25,554 bases of DNA from an uncultured Bacilli bacterium (GCA_947585885.1 CANPXI010000003.1:1-25554); one strand, 5' to 3'; positions 9,280-17,244 are shown, counted from the first letter of the stretch. Made by a program: numbers and translations. Notes: generated by a model from the letters alone, not told the origin.

Positions 9280-9308
9280 ATTATAACAAATATGATATAA
9301 TAATTAAA
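9280..9308 (-). promoter_or_regulatory. Likely promoter of the GDPD gene
   Basis: The minus strand shows -10 TATAAT (9280-9285), a 17-bp spacer and a weak -35 TTTAAT (9303-9308), in the divergent gap shared with acpS. Confidence 0.45.
9296..9301 (+). promoter_or_regulatory. -10 box of the acpS promoter
   Basis: A consensus TATAAT lies just upstream of the acpS ribosome binding site. No good -35 is visible. It overlaps the spacer of the divergent GDPD promoter, so the two may interfere. Confidence 0.4.
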
Positions 9309-9318
9309 GGTGATTAAA

Positions 9319-9672
9319 TTGTATAAAAATGGTATAGATATAGTATATATAAAAAGGTTTGAAAATATTAAAGATGGTTTTATAGAAAAATGTTTTACAA
9401 CTAATGAAATAGATTACATAAATAAAAAGGCTAATAAACTTGAAACAATGGCTGGTATATTTGCAAGTAAAGAAGCTTTTTTAAAATCAATAAATAAAGG
9501 AATAGATGACTATAGTTTACTTGATATAGAAGTTTTACATAAAAATAATATCCCTTATATAACTCTTCATAACGAACTAAAAAAAGATATAGATTATAAA
9601 GAAATATCTCTATCTATATCTCACGATGGTTCTTATGCAGTAGCAAGCGTTATTATTTTATTACACTCTTAG
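9319..9672 (+). CDS. acpS: Holo-acyl-carrier-protein synthase
   Basis: 117 residues from TTG 9319. An in-frame GTG at 9310 is rejected because AAAGGTGA, the ribosome binding site for the TTG, contains it. Family motifs are NGIDIVYIKRFE near the N-terminus (magnesium-binding Asp), FASKEAFLKSI in the middle and SISHDGSYAVASVI at the end. AcpS transfers the 4'-phosphopantetheine arm of CoA onto a serine of apo-carrier proteins. It is convergent with the SGNH gene of the Dlt-like operon and overlaps its 3' end by 20 bases. A carrier protein needing this modification is encoded about 2.5 kb away, so AcpS may serve it as well as fatty-acid ACP; that is inference. Confidence 0.92.
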   Translation: MYKNGIDIVYIKRFENIKDGFIEKCFTTNEIDYINKKANKLETMAGIFASKEAFLKSINKGIDDYSLLDIEVLHKNNIPYITLHNELKKDIDYKEISLSISHDGSYAVASVIILLHS

Positions 9673-10594
9673 AATAAATCTCATAACTTTCATTCCAAGA
9701 CTCATACTTTTTATCATTTCTATGGTCCTTTACTAAATTATTTGTTTTTAAATAATCTCCTATAAAATTACTAACCTTAACTGCACCATAATAATTTAAA
9801 TGGTTTCCTTTGTCTCTAGTTTCTGTTTTCCAATCAATTCCTAAAGGGTTATCAATATTAAGATCTATAAAATCTAACCCATATTCATCTTTTAAATTAA
9901 GAATTCTAGCGTGCTTACTATAACTCCAAGACTTCATATTAGGTGTACTTACTAAAACTAACTTAATATTATTTTGATTACAATACTTTACTATCTTATC
10001 AAATATATCTAAATTACCTTTAGGTATCTCTGTTATTTTTTCACTATATTTCATATAGTCTCTATATTTTGCTGACTGTGTTTTATCTATATACTTAAAC
10101 CCTTTATAAACATTAACTTTACTAAACTTAGTATCATTATTTAAAAAATTAAACATAAACTTTTTCCAATTATTATGGTAATTTATAATATATAAAGAAG
10201 ACATAATATTTTTATAGTCATAATACCATACTTTATTTTTTGGATTTCTAAAAATAACATTAGTTTCTAAAAACATAACTTTAGGGTGTTGTGTATCATT
10301 TGCAATTTCTAAATAATTATAAGCGTCTTCTAAGAGCTGTGCAGAGTTCGCACAAGCAAAAGTAGTAAACCCATAATTATTCCATACTTCCATAGGTGAA
10401 AAAGCAGAATAAATTAAACTATCTCCTACAAAAATACTATCAACTGTATCTTTTTCTTCAGTTAAAATCTCATACTTACTTATTTCATACAAACTATACT
10501 TTAAATTATGATAAGGTACAAGTGCATAAGAAATAAGTTCTACTAAAATAAACAAAATCAATAAAAATACAAAACTTTTTAAAACATTCTTCAT
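9653..10594 (-). CDS. DltD/SGNH-like membrane protein of the MBOAT operon
   Basis: 313 residues. An N-terminal transmembrane segment (about 5-27) leads to an extracytoplasmic SGNH-hydrolase-like domain with FVGDSLIYSAFSP (candidate nucleophile S59) and DKGNHLNYYGA near the end (D261, H265). MBOAT acyltransferases commonly work with an SGNH partner, DltD in teichoic-acid D-alanylation or AlgX/AlgJ-type in alginate acetylation, which accepts the acyl group outside the membrane. This protein is shorter than typical DltD, and its GDSL-type block differs from the GSSEL-type block I recall for DltD, so the call is 'DltD-like', not DltD. It is the last gene of the operon, 9 bases after the MBOAT stop, with a GGGTGG site. 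Its 3' end overlaps acpS on the other strand. Confidence 0.75.
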   Translation of the reverse strand: MKNVLKSFVFLLILFILVELISYALVPYHNLKYSLYEISKYEILTEEKDTVDSIFVGDSLIYSAFSPMEVWNNYGFTTFACANSAQLLEDAYNYLEIANDTQHPKVMFLETNVIFRNPKNKVWYYDYKNIMSSLYIINYHNNWKKFMFNFLNNDTKFSKVNVYKGFKYIDKTQSAKYRDYMKYSEKITEIPKGNLDIFDKIVKYCNQNNIKLVLVSTPNMKSWSYSKHARILNLKDEYGLDFIDLNIDNPLGIDWKTETRDKGNHLNYYGAVKVSNFIGDYLKTNNLVKDHRNDKKYESWNESYEIYSKSVIK

Positions 10595-10603
10595 AATACC
10601 ACC

Positions 10604-12193
10604 CTAGAAATCTGCATAAATAGGCTCGACTGGTTGATAACCTACTCCATATGCACCAAACACTATAATACTAAGTATAAGTAAATAATATAAACTCCAT
10701 CTAATAACAATATTCTTTTTACTAATACTCTCTCTTACATTCTTTCCCTTTTCTTTTAACACACTAATTACAAAAACTACTATAAGAGAAATAATAACAA
10801 TAGCATAATCTTTTATATCTAATTTTAAACTAAGCATCTCACTTCCAAAATTATTAAAAGTAAAATTAGTAAATATCCTTTTAATCATACCTGTTGCAAC
10901 ATTAACTGTAGGTGCTCTAAAAATAAGTTCACCAATAAATACCAAAAATGTTGTTTTAATAATTCTTAAACTTTTATATATTCTATTATTTCTATTAATC
11001 TTTAATTTTAAGCATATTTTACTAATAAAAGGCTCGAATATATTTCCTAAAAATATAAGAATAAAATGGTAATAACCAAACAATATAAATGTCCATCCAG
11101 CTCCATGCCATAAGCCATTTAAAGACCAAACAGCAAACAAAGCAACAAAGCCCATAACTAAAGAAGATACATGACTATTAAATAATTTCTTAAAAAGTCC
11201 CGCTACCTTTTTAACACATTTAGATAAACTAACTGGATAAAAAATATAATCTTTAAACCAAGTTCCTAAAGTAATATGCCATCTACTCCAAAATTCACTA
11301 ATATTTTTAGAAAAGAATGGTGCTTTAAAGTTTTCTGGTAATTTAACATTAAATATCTCTGAGGCGCCAATAACTACATCCATTGTTCCAGAAAATTCCA
11401 TATAAAGTAGTATTGTATAAAAAATTGCTCCAAATAATACAGTAACTCCTGAATAATTTAAATAACTACTAAATATTAATTTAACAAAAATATTAAGTCT
11501 ATCAGCAATAACATACTTTTTAAATAAACCATAAAATATTCTTTGATAACCAAAACATAAATTGTGATAAGTTACTTTTTCACCACTACAAATACTACTA
11601 TCTATTTCATTAAATCTAGTTATAGGTCCTTCCATAATAGTAGGAAAAAATGATAAATACAAAAGTACTTTTATAATATTATTACTTGGCACTATTTTCT
11701 CGTTATAGCTATCCACTAAATAAGAAATTGCTTCTAAAGTATAAAAAGATATACCAATAGGCGCTAGATGCTTAATAACTTTAAAACTATAATCTATATT
11801 TAAAAATTTTAAAATATCATTAAAAGTTAAAGTAAAAAAATTTAAATACTTAAAAAAGAATAAAAATGATACATTAAATAAAATAGTTAAAATTAATATT
11901 ACTTTTTTACGTTTTTTATATTTACTCTTAATTAACTTCTTTTCTTCCTTCTCTTGTACTTTCTCAAGTAATTTATCTCTATCCTTATCTATTTCTCTCA
12001 TAATAAGTCCAGCAATATAAATAGATAAACTAGATAAAATAACAAATACAATTAACTTATTACTAATAATATAAAAGAAAATATAACTTGCTATTAAAAG
12101 TACTATTGGTCTAACCTTTTTAGGTAAAATATTATAAATAATAATTACAAGAGGTAAAAACACAAACAAAGGAAATAAACCAAAATAAGACAT
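10604..12193 (-). CDS. dltB: MBOAT-family acyltransferase (DltB-like)
   Basis: 529 residues, polytopic membrane protein with about ten hydrophobic segments. MBOAT signatures are present: EGPITRFNE, the amphipathic block SEFWSRWHITLGTWFKDYIFYP, and the catalytic histidine in GLWHGAGWTF (H363). DltB-type proteins take an acyl group from a phosphopantetheinylated carrier in the cytoplasm and pass it through the membrane to an extracellular acceptor. The ATG overlaps the carrier gene stop (TAATG), a mark of tight coupling and of a direct partnership with that carrier. A charged insert near residues 66-95 (KDRDKLLEKVQEKEEKKLIK) is cytoplasmic in prediction. Symbol by homology only; because of the operon's odd composition the transferred group need not be D-alanine. 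Confidence 0.85.
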   Translation of the reverse strand: MSYFGLFPLFVFLPLVIIIYNILPKKVRPIVLLIASYIFFYIISNKLIVFVILSSLSIYIAGLIMREIDKDRDKLLEKVQEKEEKKLIKSKYKKRKKVILILTILFNVSFLFFFKYLNFFTLTFNDILKFLNIDYSFKVIKHLAPIGISFYTLEAISYLVDSYNEKIVPSNNIIKVLLYLSFFPTIMEGPITRFNEIDSSICSGEKVTYHNLCFGYQRIFYGLFKKYVIADRLNIFVKLIFSSYLNYSGVTVLFGAIFYTILLYMEFSGTMDVVIGASEIFNVKLPENFKAPFFSKNISEFWSRWHITLGTWFKDYIFYPVSLSKCVKKVAGLFKKLFNSHVSSLVMGFVALFAVWSLNGLWHGAGWTFILFGYYHFILIFLGNIFEPFISKICLKLKINRNNRIYKSLRIIKTTFLVFIGELIFRAPTVNVATGMIKRIFTNFTFNNFGSEMLSLKLDIKDYAIVIISLIVVFVISVLKEKGKNVRESISKKNIVIRWSLYYLLILSIIVFGAYGVGYQPVEPIYADF

Positions 12194-12423
12194 TAGATTT
12201 CCTCTTCTAACCTAGTTATTAGTTCCCATATTTTTTTAGCAGAATTAAAGTTTGCTGGTATAATTTCTGTAGTTGGAATAACTACATCAAACTCATCTTC
12301 TATTTCACTAATTAAAGATAAAATAGTAAGTGAATCTAAGTGTCTTCCGTCCACTAAATCTTCACAAGTATTATAATCTACTTCTGGATTTAACTCCTCT
12401 AAAATTTGAATTAACTTTTCCAT
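12193..12423 (-). CDS. dltC: Acyl/aminoacyl carrier protein (DltC-like)
   Basis: 76 residues from ATG 12423. An upstream in-frame GTG (12432) is rejected because it is part of the AAAGGAGTG ribosome-binding region. The protein is a small acidic helical carrier with the phosphopantetheine attachment site in HLDSLTIL (S31), followed by EIEDEFDVVIP, typical of carrier helix III regions. It should accept an activated acyl or aminoacyl group as a thioester and present it to the MBOAT protein. It starts 5 bases after the PLP-enzyme stop and its own stop overlaps the MBOAT start. The order ligase, PLP enzyme, carrier, MBOAT differs from canonical dltABCD. Needs AcpS-type activation; acpS lies just past the operon end. 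Confidence 0.87.
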   Translation of the reverse strand: MEKLIQILEELNPEVDYNTCEDLVDGRHLDSLTILSLISEIEDEFDVVIPTTEIIPANFNSAKKIWELITRLEEEI

Positions 12424-12428
12424 AACAT

Positions 12429-13595
12429 TCACTCCTTTACTTCATTTGGAAAATTAACTATACTTGTTTTAACATTTTCTCTAACAAGCATTAATTTATT
12501 ATCTTTATATATAACTACTTTAGGTAAATCTCTACTTAAAAATAACGAAATACCCTCAGTACTTGAATAAGCACCTACATTCTTAAAAACAAATACGTCA
12601 TCTATATCTAACTTTCTGGTTCTGATATTTTTTACTAAAAAATCATTTATCGTACAAAGTGACCCACATAAGTTATAAACTTCTTCTTCACTAATACTTT
12701 TTGGAATAATCTCGTAATGTGGTATCTTCATTGCCATAGTTTGTCCGTAATATACTAAATGATTAATCCCACCATCTAATATAACAAAATTACCATATTT
12801 ATTTCTTTTAATATCAACTACACTAGTTAAATAACTGCCACACGAAGATGCAATACTTCTACCAATTTCTAAAATTACTTTCTTATTTTTAATTTTACTT
12901 AAAATATCATTAACTTTATTAAGAAACTCTTCTTCATTAAATTCATCATCTTGGTAATAGAAAACAGGAAGTCCAGGCCCATATTCAATTTCTTTTATAT
13001 TAATATTAAATTCACTTTCTAAACTACTAACAAACTGAATTAAATAATCAATCTCTTTTTCTATTCTAACTAAAGAATGCTTTTGTGTTCCTGAAAAATA
13101 CTCAATACCGACTACTTTCAAATATTTATTATTTTGCATTTTTATTATCTCTTTTACTTCTTCTTCATTAACACCAAATTGGTTACCACTAGTAAGCCTT
13201 ATAAGAACTTCTATATTTCTTTTATATTTAAGAGATAAATTATTAAGTAGATTAAACTGACTAATTGATTCAATTGTATACCTTAAAATATCAGGGTAAT
13301 TCATAATCATATTTTCTATAGATTCTTGGTCTTTATAAACACCAGAAATAACCATCTTTTTATAGTCAATTTGAAGTTTATTACAAATATCAAATTCTCC
13401 AGGACTACATATCTCATACCGAAGAACATAATTTTCTATATATTTAGGAATAAAAGTATTAGCTTTAACTGCATAAGCAATCTGATAATTAGGTAACTTT
13501 GTTTTTAAATAATTAATTCTATCTATTAAAATATCTATATCATATACATAAGTAGGAGTCCCGTATTTTAAAATAACATCACTATAACTCATCAT
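12429..13595 (-). CDS. Fold-type III PLP-dependent decarboxylase homologue inside the Dlt-like operon
   Basis: 388 residues. It matches the Orn/DAP/Arg decarboxylase group 2 family over its full length. The PLP lysine is in AYAVKAN (K44). Other family blocks are GNQFGV, a glycine loop EYGPGLP (204-210), EIGRSIAS (243-250), DGGINHL, the active-site cysteine block CGSLCTINDFL (C314), and GAYSS. The position that usually holds a PLP-stacking histidine before the SGTQ block (G-x-H-x-F-S-G-T-Q) seems to be Glu165. The ATG overlaps the stop of the ligase gene (ATGA), and the carrier gene follows after 5 bases. A precedent is BtrK in butirosin synthesis, which decarboxylates glutamate while it is bound to a carrier protein. 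I infer that this enzyme changes or supplies the group loaded on the carrier. It could also be a racemase or act on a free amino acid. Confidence 0.8.
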   Translation of the reverse strand: MMSYSDVILKYGTPTYVYDIDILIDRINYLKTKLPNYQIAYAVKANTFIPKYIENYVLRYEICSPGEFDICNKLQIDYKKMVISGVYKDQESIENMIMNYPDILRYTIESISQFNLLNNLSLKYKRNIEVLIRLTSGNQFGVNEEEVKEIIKMQNNKYLKVVGIEYFSGTQKHSLVRIEKEIDYLIQFVSSLESEFNINIKEIEYGPGLPVFYYQDDEFNEEEFLNKVNDILSKIKNKKVILEIGRSIASSCGSYLTSVVDIKRNKYGNFVILDGGINHLVYYGQTMAMKIPHYEIIPKSISEEEVYNLCGSLCTINDFLVKNIRTRKLDIDDVFVFKNVGAYSSTEGISLFLSRDLPKVVIYKDNKLMLVRENVKTSIVNFPNEVKE

Positions 13596-15094
13596 AATAC
13601 ACCTTCTAGTAACTTCTTTCTATCAATTTTACCATTTTTATTAAGAGGAAATTCATTTATCTCTATTAACTTAGTAGGTATCATATATGTAGGTAATATT
13701 TCTTTTAACTTTAAATATAAATCTTTTTTAGAAATACTTCCTATATAAAACCCATAAAGTTTAGAGTTTTCACTATCAAATATAGTCGCACACCTACTTA
13801 CTTCTTCTATACTCATAATTGCTTTATCAATTTCTTCTAGTTCTATTCTGTGTCCTAAATATTTAATTTGATAATCTTTTCTTCCCATAAATACAATATC
13901 ATTATCTTCGTTATAAAAACCTAAGTCACCAGTTTTATAAATAAGTTCTAAATATCTTTTATTATTAGGATTTCTTACAAAATGCTCATTAGTTTGTTCT
14001 AAATTGTTATAGTAACCTAACCCTAAAGCTGAACCACTAACACATATCTCACCTGTTACATTCTTTTCTTTTATTTCTTGATTACTTTCATCTAGTAAAA
14101 ATACTCTTTCATTTGGAAAATTTTTACCAATAGGTATTTTATCTATATAATCTTTATTTTTATCTATAATATGATATAAACAATTACAAGTAATCTCAGT
14201 AGGTCCATACAAATTAACAAAAGTAGTATTAGGTAACTTATTAACCCACATATTTAAATGTTTTATAGGCATAACTTCACCACTGAAAAGTATCTTTTTA
14301 ATACTAGTTGGCACTTTATAATCAAGTCCGTGAAAAGTAGTAATTAAACAAAGTGCAGACACAGCCCAAGTTAAAGTAGTTGCTTTATTATCACAAATAT
14401 AATCTAAAAGAAGTGACGGGTTACTAAAATATTTCTTAGGCACTATTAATAAAGTTGCACCCATCTTTATTGAAGAATAAATATCTTTTACTGAAACATC
14501 AAAATCAAAAGGTGCTTGGTTAGCAATAATGTCATCAGGGTTAAAATCAAATAATTTAGTAAAAATATCTATAAAATCAATAACTGACTTATGTGATATT
14601 ACTACTCCTTTAGGTACTCCAGTACTTCCAGAAGTAAAATTTATATAAAGTGGATCAGTATCTATATGTTTGTTGTAAGCCTTCTTTAGAACTTCTTCAT
14701 CTATCTTACCACTTTTTAAATCTTCAATTTTTAAAACTTCTAAATCACTAAAATATATAGATGCATTTTGATAATTCTCCTCACTTGTAATAACTATCTT
14801 AGAACATAAAGTATTTTTAATTTGTAGTATTCTATTTTCTGGTAGTTCAGGGTTAATTAAACTATAAAAACACCCTCCATAAATAGTACCAAAAAATGAA
14901 ATTAAAGCATCTATTCCTTTATCCATAAATATAATTATTGGTTCATTAAATACTTTTTTACCAATATATGTACCTACTATTTTAGAATAATTATTTAACT
15001 CTTCATAAGTTATTTTCTTATCTTCTTCTATAATTGCAATTTTATCTTTATATAATTTAGAACTACTCTCTAAATAATCAATTACATTATACAT
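13592..15094 (-). CDS. Amino-acid adenylating ligase (DltA-like)
   Basis: 500 residues from ATG 15094, set by AGGAGAGG just upstream; an in-frame GTG at 15115 precedes the site. Adenylation core motifs: TSGSTGVPKG (154-163), FDFDVSV with D199 expected to bind the substrate amino group, NLYGPTE (294-300), YKTGDLGF, GRKDYQIKYLGHRIE (404-418) and the C-terminal lysine in NKNGKIDRK (K489). These show activation of an amino acid with ATP and transfer to the carrier thiol. DltA proteins have a cysteine in an FCGE block that helps select D-alanine; here the block reads LFSGE with Ser271. The substrate may therefore differ from D-alanine. First gene of the five-gene operon. I leave the symbol blank for that reason. 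Confidence 0.85.
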   Translation of the reverse strand: MYNVIDYLESSSKLYKDKIAIIEEDKKITYEELNNYSKIVGTYIGKKVFNEPIIIFMDKGIDALISFFGTIYGGCFYSLINPELPENRILQIKNTLCSKIVITSEENYQNASIYFSDLEVLKIEDLKSGKIDEEVLKKAYNKHIDTDPLYINFTSGSTGVPKGVVISHKSVIDFIDIFTKLFDFNPDDIIANQAPFDFDVSVKDIYSSIKMGATLLIVPKKYFSNPSLLLDYICDNKATTLTWAVSALCLITTFHGLDYKVPTSIKKILFSGEVMPIKHLNMWVNKLPNTTFVNLYGPTEITCNCLYHIIDKNKDYIDKIPIGKNFPNERVFLLDESNQEIKEKNVTGEICVSGSALGLGYYNNLEQTNEHFVRNPNNKRYLELIYKTGDLGFYNEDNDIVFMGRKDYQIKYLGHRIELEEIDKAIMSIEEVSRCATIFDSENSKLYGFYIGSISKKDLYLKLKEILPTYMIPTKLIEINEFPLNKNGKIDRKKLLEGVL

Positions 15095-15139
15095 TACTAC
15101 CTCTCCTATTTTCACAAAAATTTCATAATTGATAAATTC

Positions 15140-15168
15140 ATTATACTATATAAGGTAGTAGAATTCTA
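15140..15168 (-). promoter_or_regulatory. Promoter of the Dlt-like operon with overlapping palindrome
   Basis: The minus strand has a consensus -10 TATAAT (15140-15145) and, 17 bp upstream, a poor -35 TAGAAT (15163-15168). The -35 is covered by the perfect 12-bp palindrome GTAGAATTCTAC (15158-15169). A poor -35 under a palindrome suggests regulated transcription. Confidence 0.5.
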
Positions 15169-15169
15169 C
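15158..15169. promoter_or_regulatory. 12-bp perfect palindrome over the -35, candidate operator
   Basis: GTAGAATTCTAC reads the same on both strands and overlaps the presumed -35 of the ligase promoter. A dimeric repressor site is the simplest reading; this is inference from position and symmetry. Confidence 0.4.
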
Positions 15170-15175
15170 ATAATT

Positions 15176-15205
15176 TAAGTTGCATTACATATATATTTAG
15201 TTGCA
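15176..15205 (+). repeat. Pair of 9-bp direct repeats spaced 12 bp (LytTR-like architecture)
   Basis: TAAGTTGCA (15176-15184) and TTAGTTGCA (15197-15205) match at 8 of 9 bases and are separated by 12 bp, giving a 21-bp period. LytTR-type regulators such as AgrA bind 9-bp direct repeats containing GTT with this spacing. The repeats lie just upstream of the Dlt-like promoter but point away from it, which weakens the assignment. Confidence 0.35.
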
Positions 15206-15245
15206 AAATAAAAAATTTTTATTTCTTTAAAACTCTTTTATAAAA

Positions 15246-16163
15246 TTATTTCTTCTTTCTACGTTTAATAATTATAATTACAGTACTAACTAATAATATA
15301 ACTAAAACAAGAATAGGTATTAAATAATAATTTGACCATTTAATACTTTTATTTTCTTTAATAACATTTTCTTTTTTATCTTCTTTAGTACTTTCTTTTT
15401 CTATAACTTCCTCTTCTCTAGTTATATTTAATATATAAGAGCTTTCTGATTTATCTTCTGCAGTTACTTTTAAAATAATTATATTTTCTCCAACTTTTAA
15501 ATCATAATTCTTTAAGCCTTCGATTTTAGCCTTATTTGATTCTGCTTCACCTTTAATATTAACTTTATCAGTTTCATAAGGTACCTTTAATGTATAAAAA
15601 TAATTATCTTTTGAAAATTCAAAATTAACGCCTTCAATAGTTAAACTTTTTAAACTACTATTATTTGATTTTTGTATAGTACTAGATGAATTATTAGATG
15701 AAGAACTACTTGTTGAATTGCTAGTTTTATTTTTAGGTTCATTTACATAGATAAAACCAGTTAAATAAATTCCATCTCCATATCCAACTGTCTTATTAAC
15801 GTCCGCTTCGTGTTTACCTTCTTTAGTAGCATTATTTTCAACAATATGCATATATTCGTCATAAACTTGTGTCACATAAGCTACGTGTCCATAGGAATTT
15901 CCGGAATATACTGCAATAGAATTAGCTTTTGCTTCACTTCCTATTTTATATCCATCATTTGATGCATTTCTAAGCCAGTTAACCGCGTCTCCCCATCCTC
16001 CTGGAAGAGCAATACCAAGTCTATTATAAACTTCTTGCCAAACCACAGTTGTACAAGGTGTGCTTATATATCCATTAAATTCCTGAGTTCTAGGATATGG
16101 GTTAGAAGCTGCAAAAAGCGGGATTGGTATTAATAAAAGAATTAATAAAAGAAATTTTTTCAT
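15246..16163 (-). CDS. Membrane-anchored CHAP-domain cell-wall hydrolase
   Basis: 305 residues from ATG 16163; the AGGTGG site lies between this ATG and an in-frame GTG at 16181. A signal peptide (about 1-19) precedes a CHAP domain (about 30-140) with catalytic C37 in STPCTTVVWQEV, the block GGWGDAVNWLRNA, H93 in YGHVAYVTQV and a following VENN. CHAP enzymes cut peptidoglycan as amidases or endopeptidases. A Ser/Asn linker leads to a cadherin-like beta-sandwich (about 170-252; LKSLTIEG, FSKDNYFYTLKVPY), then a Lys/Glu-rich stretch and a C-terminal transmembrane segment with KRRKKK tail. The gene begins 4 bases after the stop of the InlB-repeat membrane protein, so the two are translated together and probably act at the same site. 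Confidence 0.85.
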   Translation of the reverse strand: MKKFLLLILLLIPIPLFAASNPYPRTQEFNGYISTPCTTVVWQEVYNRLGIALPGGWGDAVNWLRNASNDGYKIGSEAKANSIAVYSGNSYGHVAYVTQVYDEYMHIVENNATKEGKHEADVNKTVGYGDGIYLTGFIYVNEPKNKTSNSTSSSSSNNSSSTIQKSNNSSLKSLTIEGVNFEFSKDNYFYTLKVPYETDKVNIKGEAESNKAKIEGLKNYDLKVGENIIILKVTAEDKSESSYILNITREEEVIEKESTKEDKKENVIKENKSIKWSNYYLIPILVLVILLVSTVIIIIKRRKKK

Positions 16164-16167
16164 AAAC

Positions 16168-17169
16168 TTACCACCTATCACAAACTAAATTATAAGTAGT
16201 ACATACTTCACTTGTTAATAACTTATCATATTTTGGATATACCCCATAACCAGGATAAGTAACATAAATTGCTCCATTAAATATATTTTTAAATTCATTT
16301 TTAAAATTATTAAGAGTACTTTGTAAATCACTATTTAAACTTTTAAATGCAGTATTACTGATAGTTACATACTCATACTTATACCCAATCCCATGATTTT
16401 CTTGAAATGCTGCCATTGTACTACCACCAGTTATAGTCATATTAATACCTTTATATTTTTTATTTTTAATATTTTTTAAAGCATTTGATGCATTATTTTC
16501 TTTATTAGTATCAAAAGTAAATTTTGAAAAAGCTTCACTCCACTCAGATAATTTAATATCTTCATTATAATAGTCATCATCCCAACCAATAGTAATACTA
16601 CTTTTGCCAGCTAAAGATGGAAGCACTTCTTTTAAATTAGTAATAAAATAATAACCTCCTGGTTGAGCATAATTATAGTAATTTATAGTTACTGATAAAT
16701 AATCATTTAAATTTATTTTATTAATTGTAGATGACGGTTTACTACCAGATGAACTACTACTTGAACTACTTGTATTATTACTAGATGTAGAACTCTTGTC
16801 TTCTTCCTTTTTCCAAGTTGCAGTCAAAGTAATATCACCGTTAATTTCATTATCAAAATTAAAGTCTTTATCATCTAATTTCCAACCTACAAACTTGTAA
16901 CCTTTTCTAACTGGATCATCTGGTTTTGTAATTTTTTCACCTGGTTTAACAGTAATACTTTCTACTACACTTCCCCCATTAGGATTAAAAGTAATTTTAT
17001 ATGAACTAGTATCTTCTTCTTTCTCTTCCTCATTTTCTTTTTCTGTATTTGCACCTGCATAATTATTTTTATTATTTTGAAGTGTAACTGTTACTATTAC
17101 CCCACTTATAACCAAAAGAAAAATAACACTTATTATTATAAATTTTTTACTTTTAAAAAACTTTTTCAC
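16168..17169 (-). CDS. InlB-repeat membrane protein with an unrecognised C-terminal domain
   Basis: 333 residues from GTG 17169, preceded by GGAG. An N-terminal transmembrane segment (about 10-30) places the rest outside. An acidic stretch is followed by one InlB/Listeria-Bacteroides-type repeat (about 56-120; ITFNPNGGSVVESITVKPGE, GYKFVGWKLDD, ITLTATWKK). A Ser-rich linker (about 122-150) leads to a C-terminal domain (about 153-333) that I do not recognise. It contains INYYNYAQPGGYYFI, SITIGWDDDY, and two cysteines near the end (CTTYNLVCDRW) that could form a disulfide. The CHAP hydrolase gene follows after 4 bases with its RBS inside this gene's end. The pair may form a surface hydrolase and its regulator or binding partner; that is inference. 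Confidence 0.75.
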   Translation of the reverse strand: MKKFFKSKKFIIISVIFLLVISGVIVTVTLQNNKNNYAGANTEKENEEEKEEDTSSYKITFNPNGGSVVESITVKPGEKITKPDDPVRKGYKFVGWKLDDKDFNFDNEINGDITLTATWKKEEDKSSTSSNNTSSSSSSSSGSKPSSTINKINLNDYLSVTINYYNYAQPGGYYFITNLKEVLPSLAGKSSITIGWDDDYYNEDIKLSEWSEAFSKFTFDTNKENNASNALKNIKNKKYKGINMTITGGSTMAAFQENHGIGYKYEYVTISNTAFKSLNSDLQSTLNNFKNEFKNIFNGAIYVTYPGYGVYPKYDKLLTSEVCTTYNLVCDRW

Positions 17170-17193
17170 TTCACCATCTCCATATTTAATTTT

Positions 17194-17223
17194 ATTATAT
17201 ATCTTTTATATGTTTACTTTCAA
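17194..17223 (-). promoter_or_regulatory. Promoter of the InlB-repeat/CHAP operon
   Basis: The minus strand shows -35 TTGAAA (17218-17223), an 18-bp spacer and -10 TATAAT (17194-17199), about 25 bp before the GTG start. Confidence 0.6.
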
Positions 17224-17244
17224 TTATAAATTTTTTAGAGCATC

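Noticed and set aside
15206..15224. A/T-only inverted repeat after the CHAP gene as a terminator
   Set aside because: AAATAAAAA faces TTTTTATTT with almost no loop and no G-C pair, so it is too weak to call; such runs are expected by chance at this base composition.
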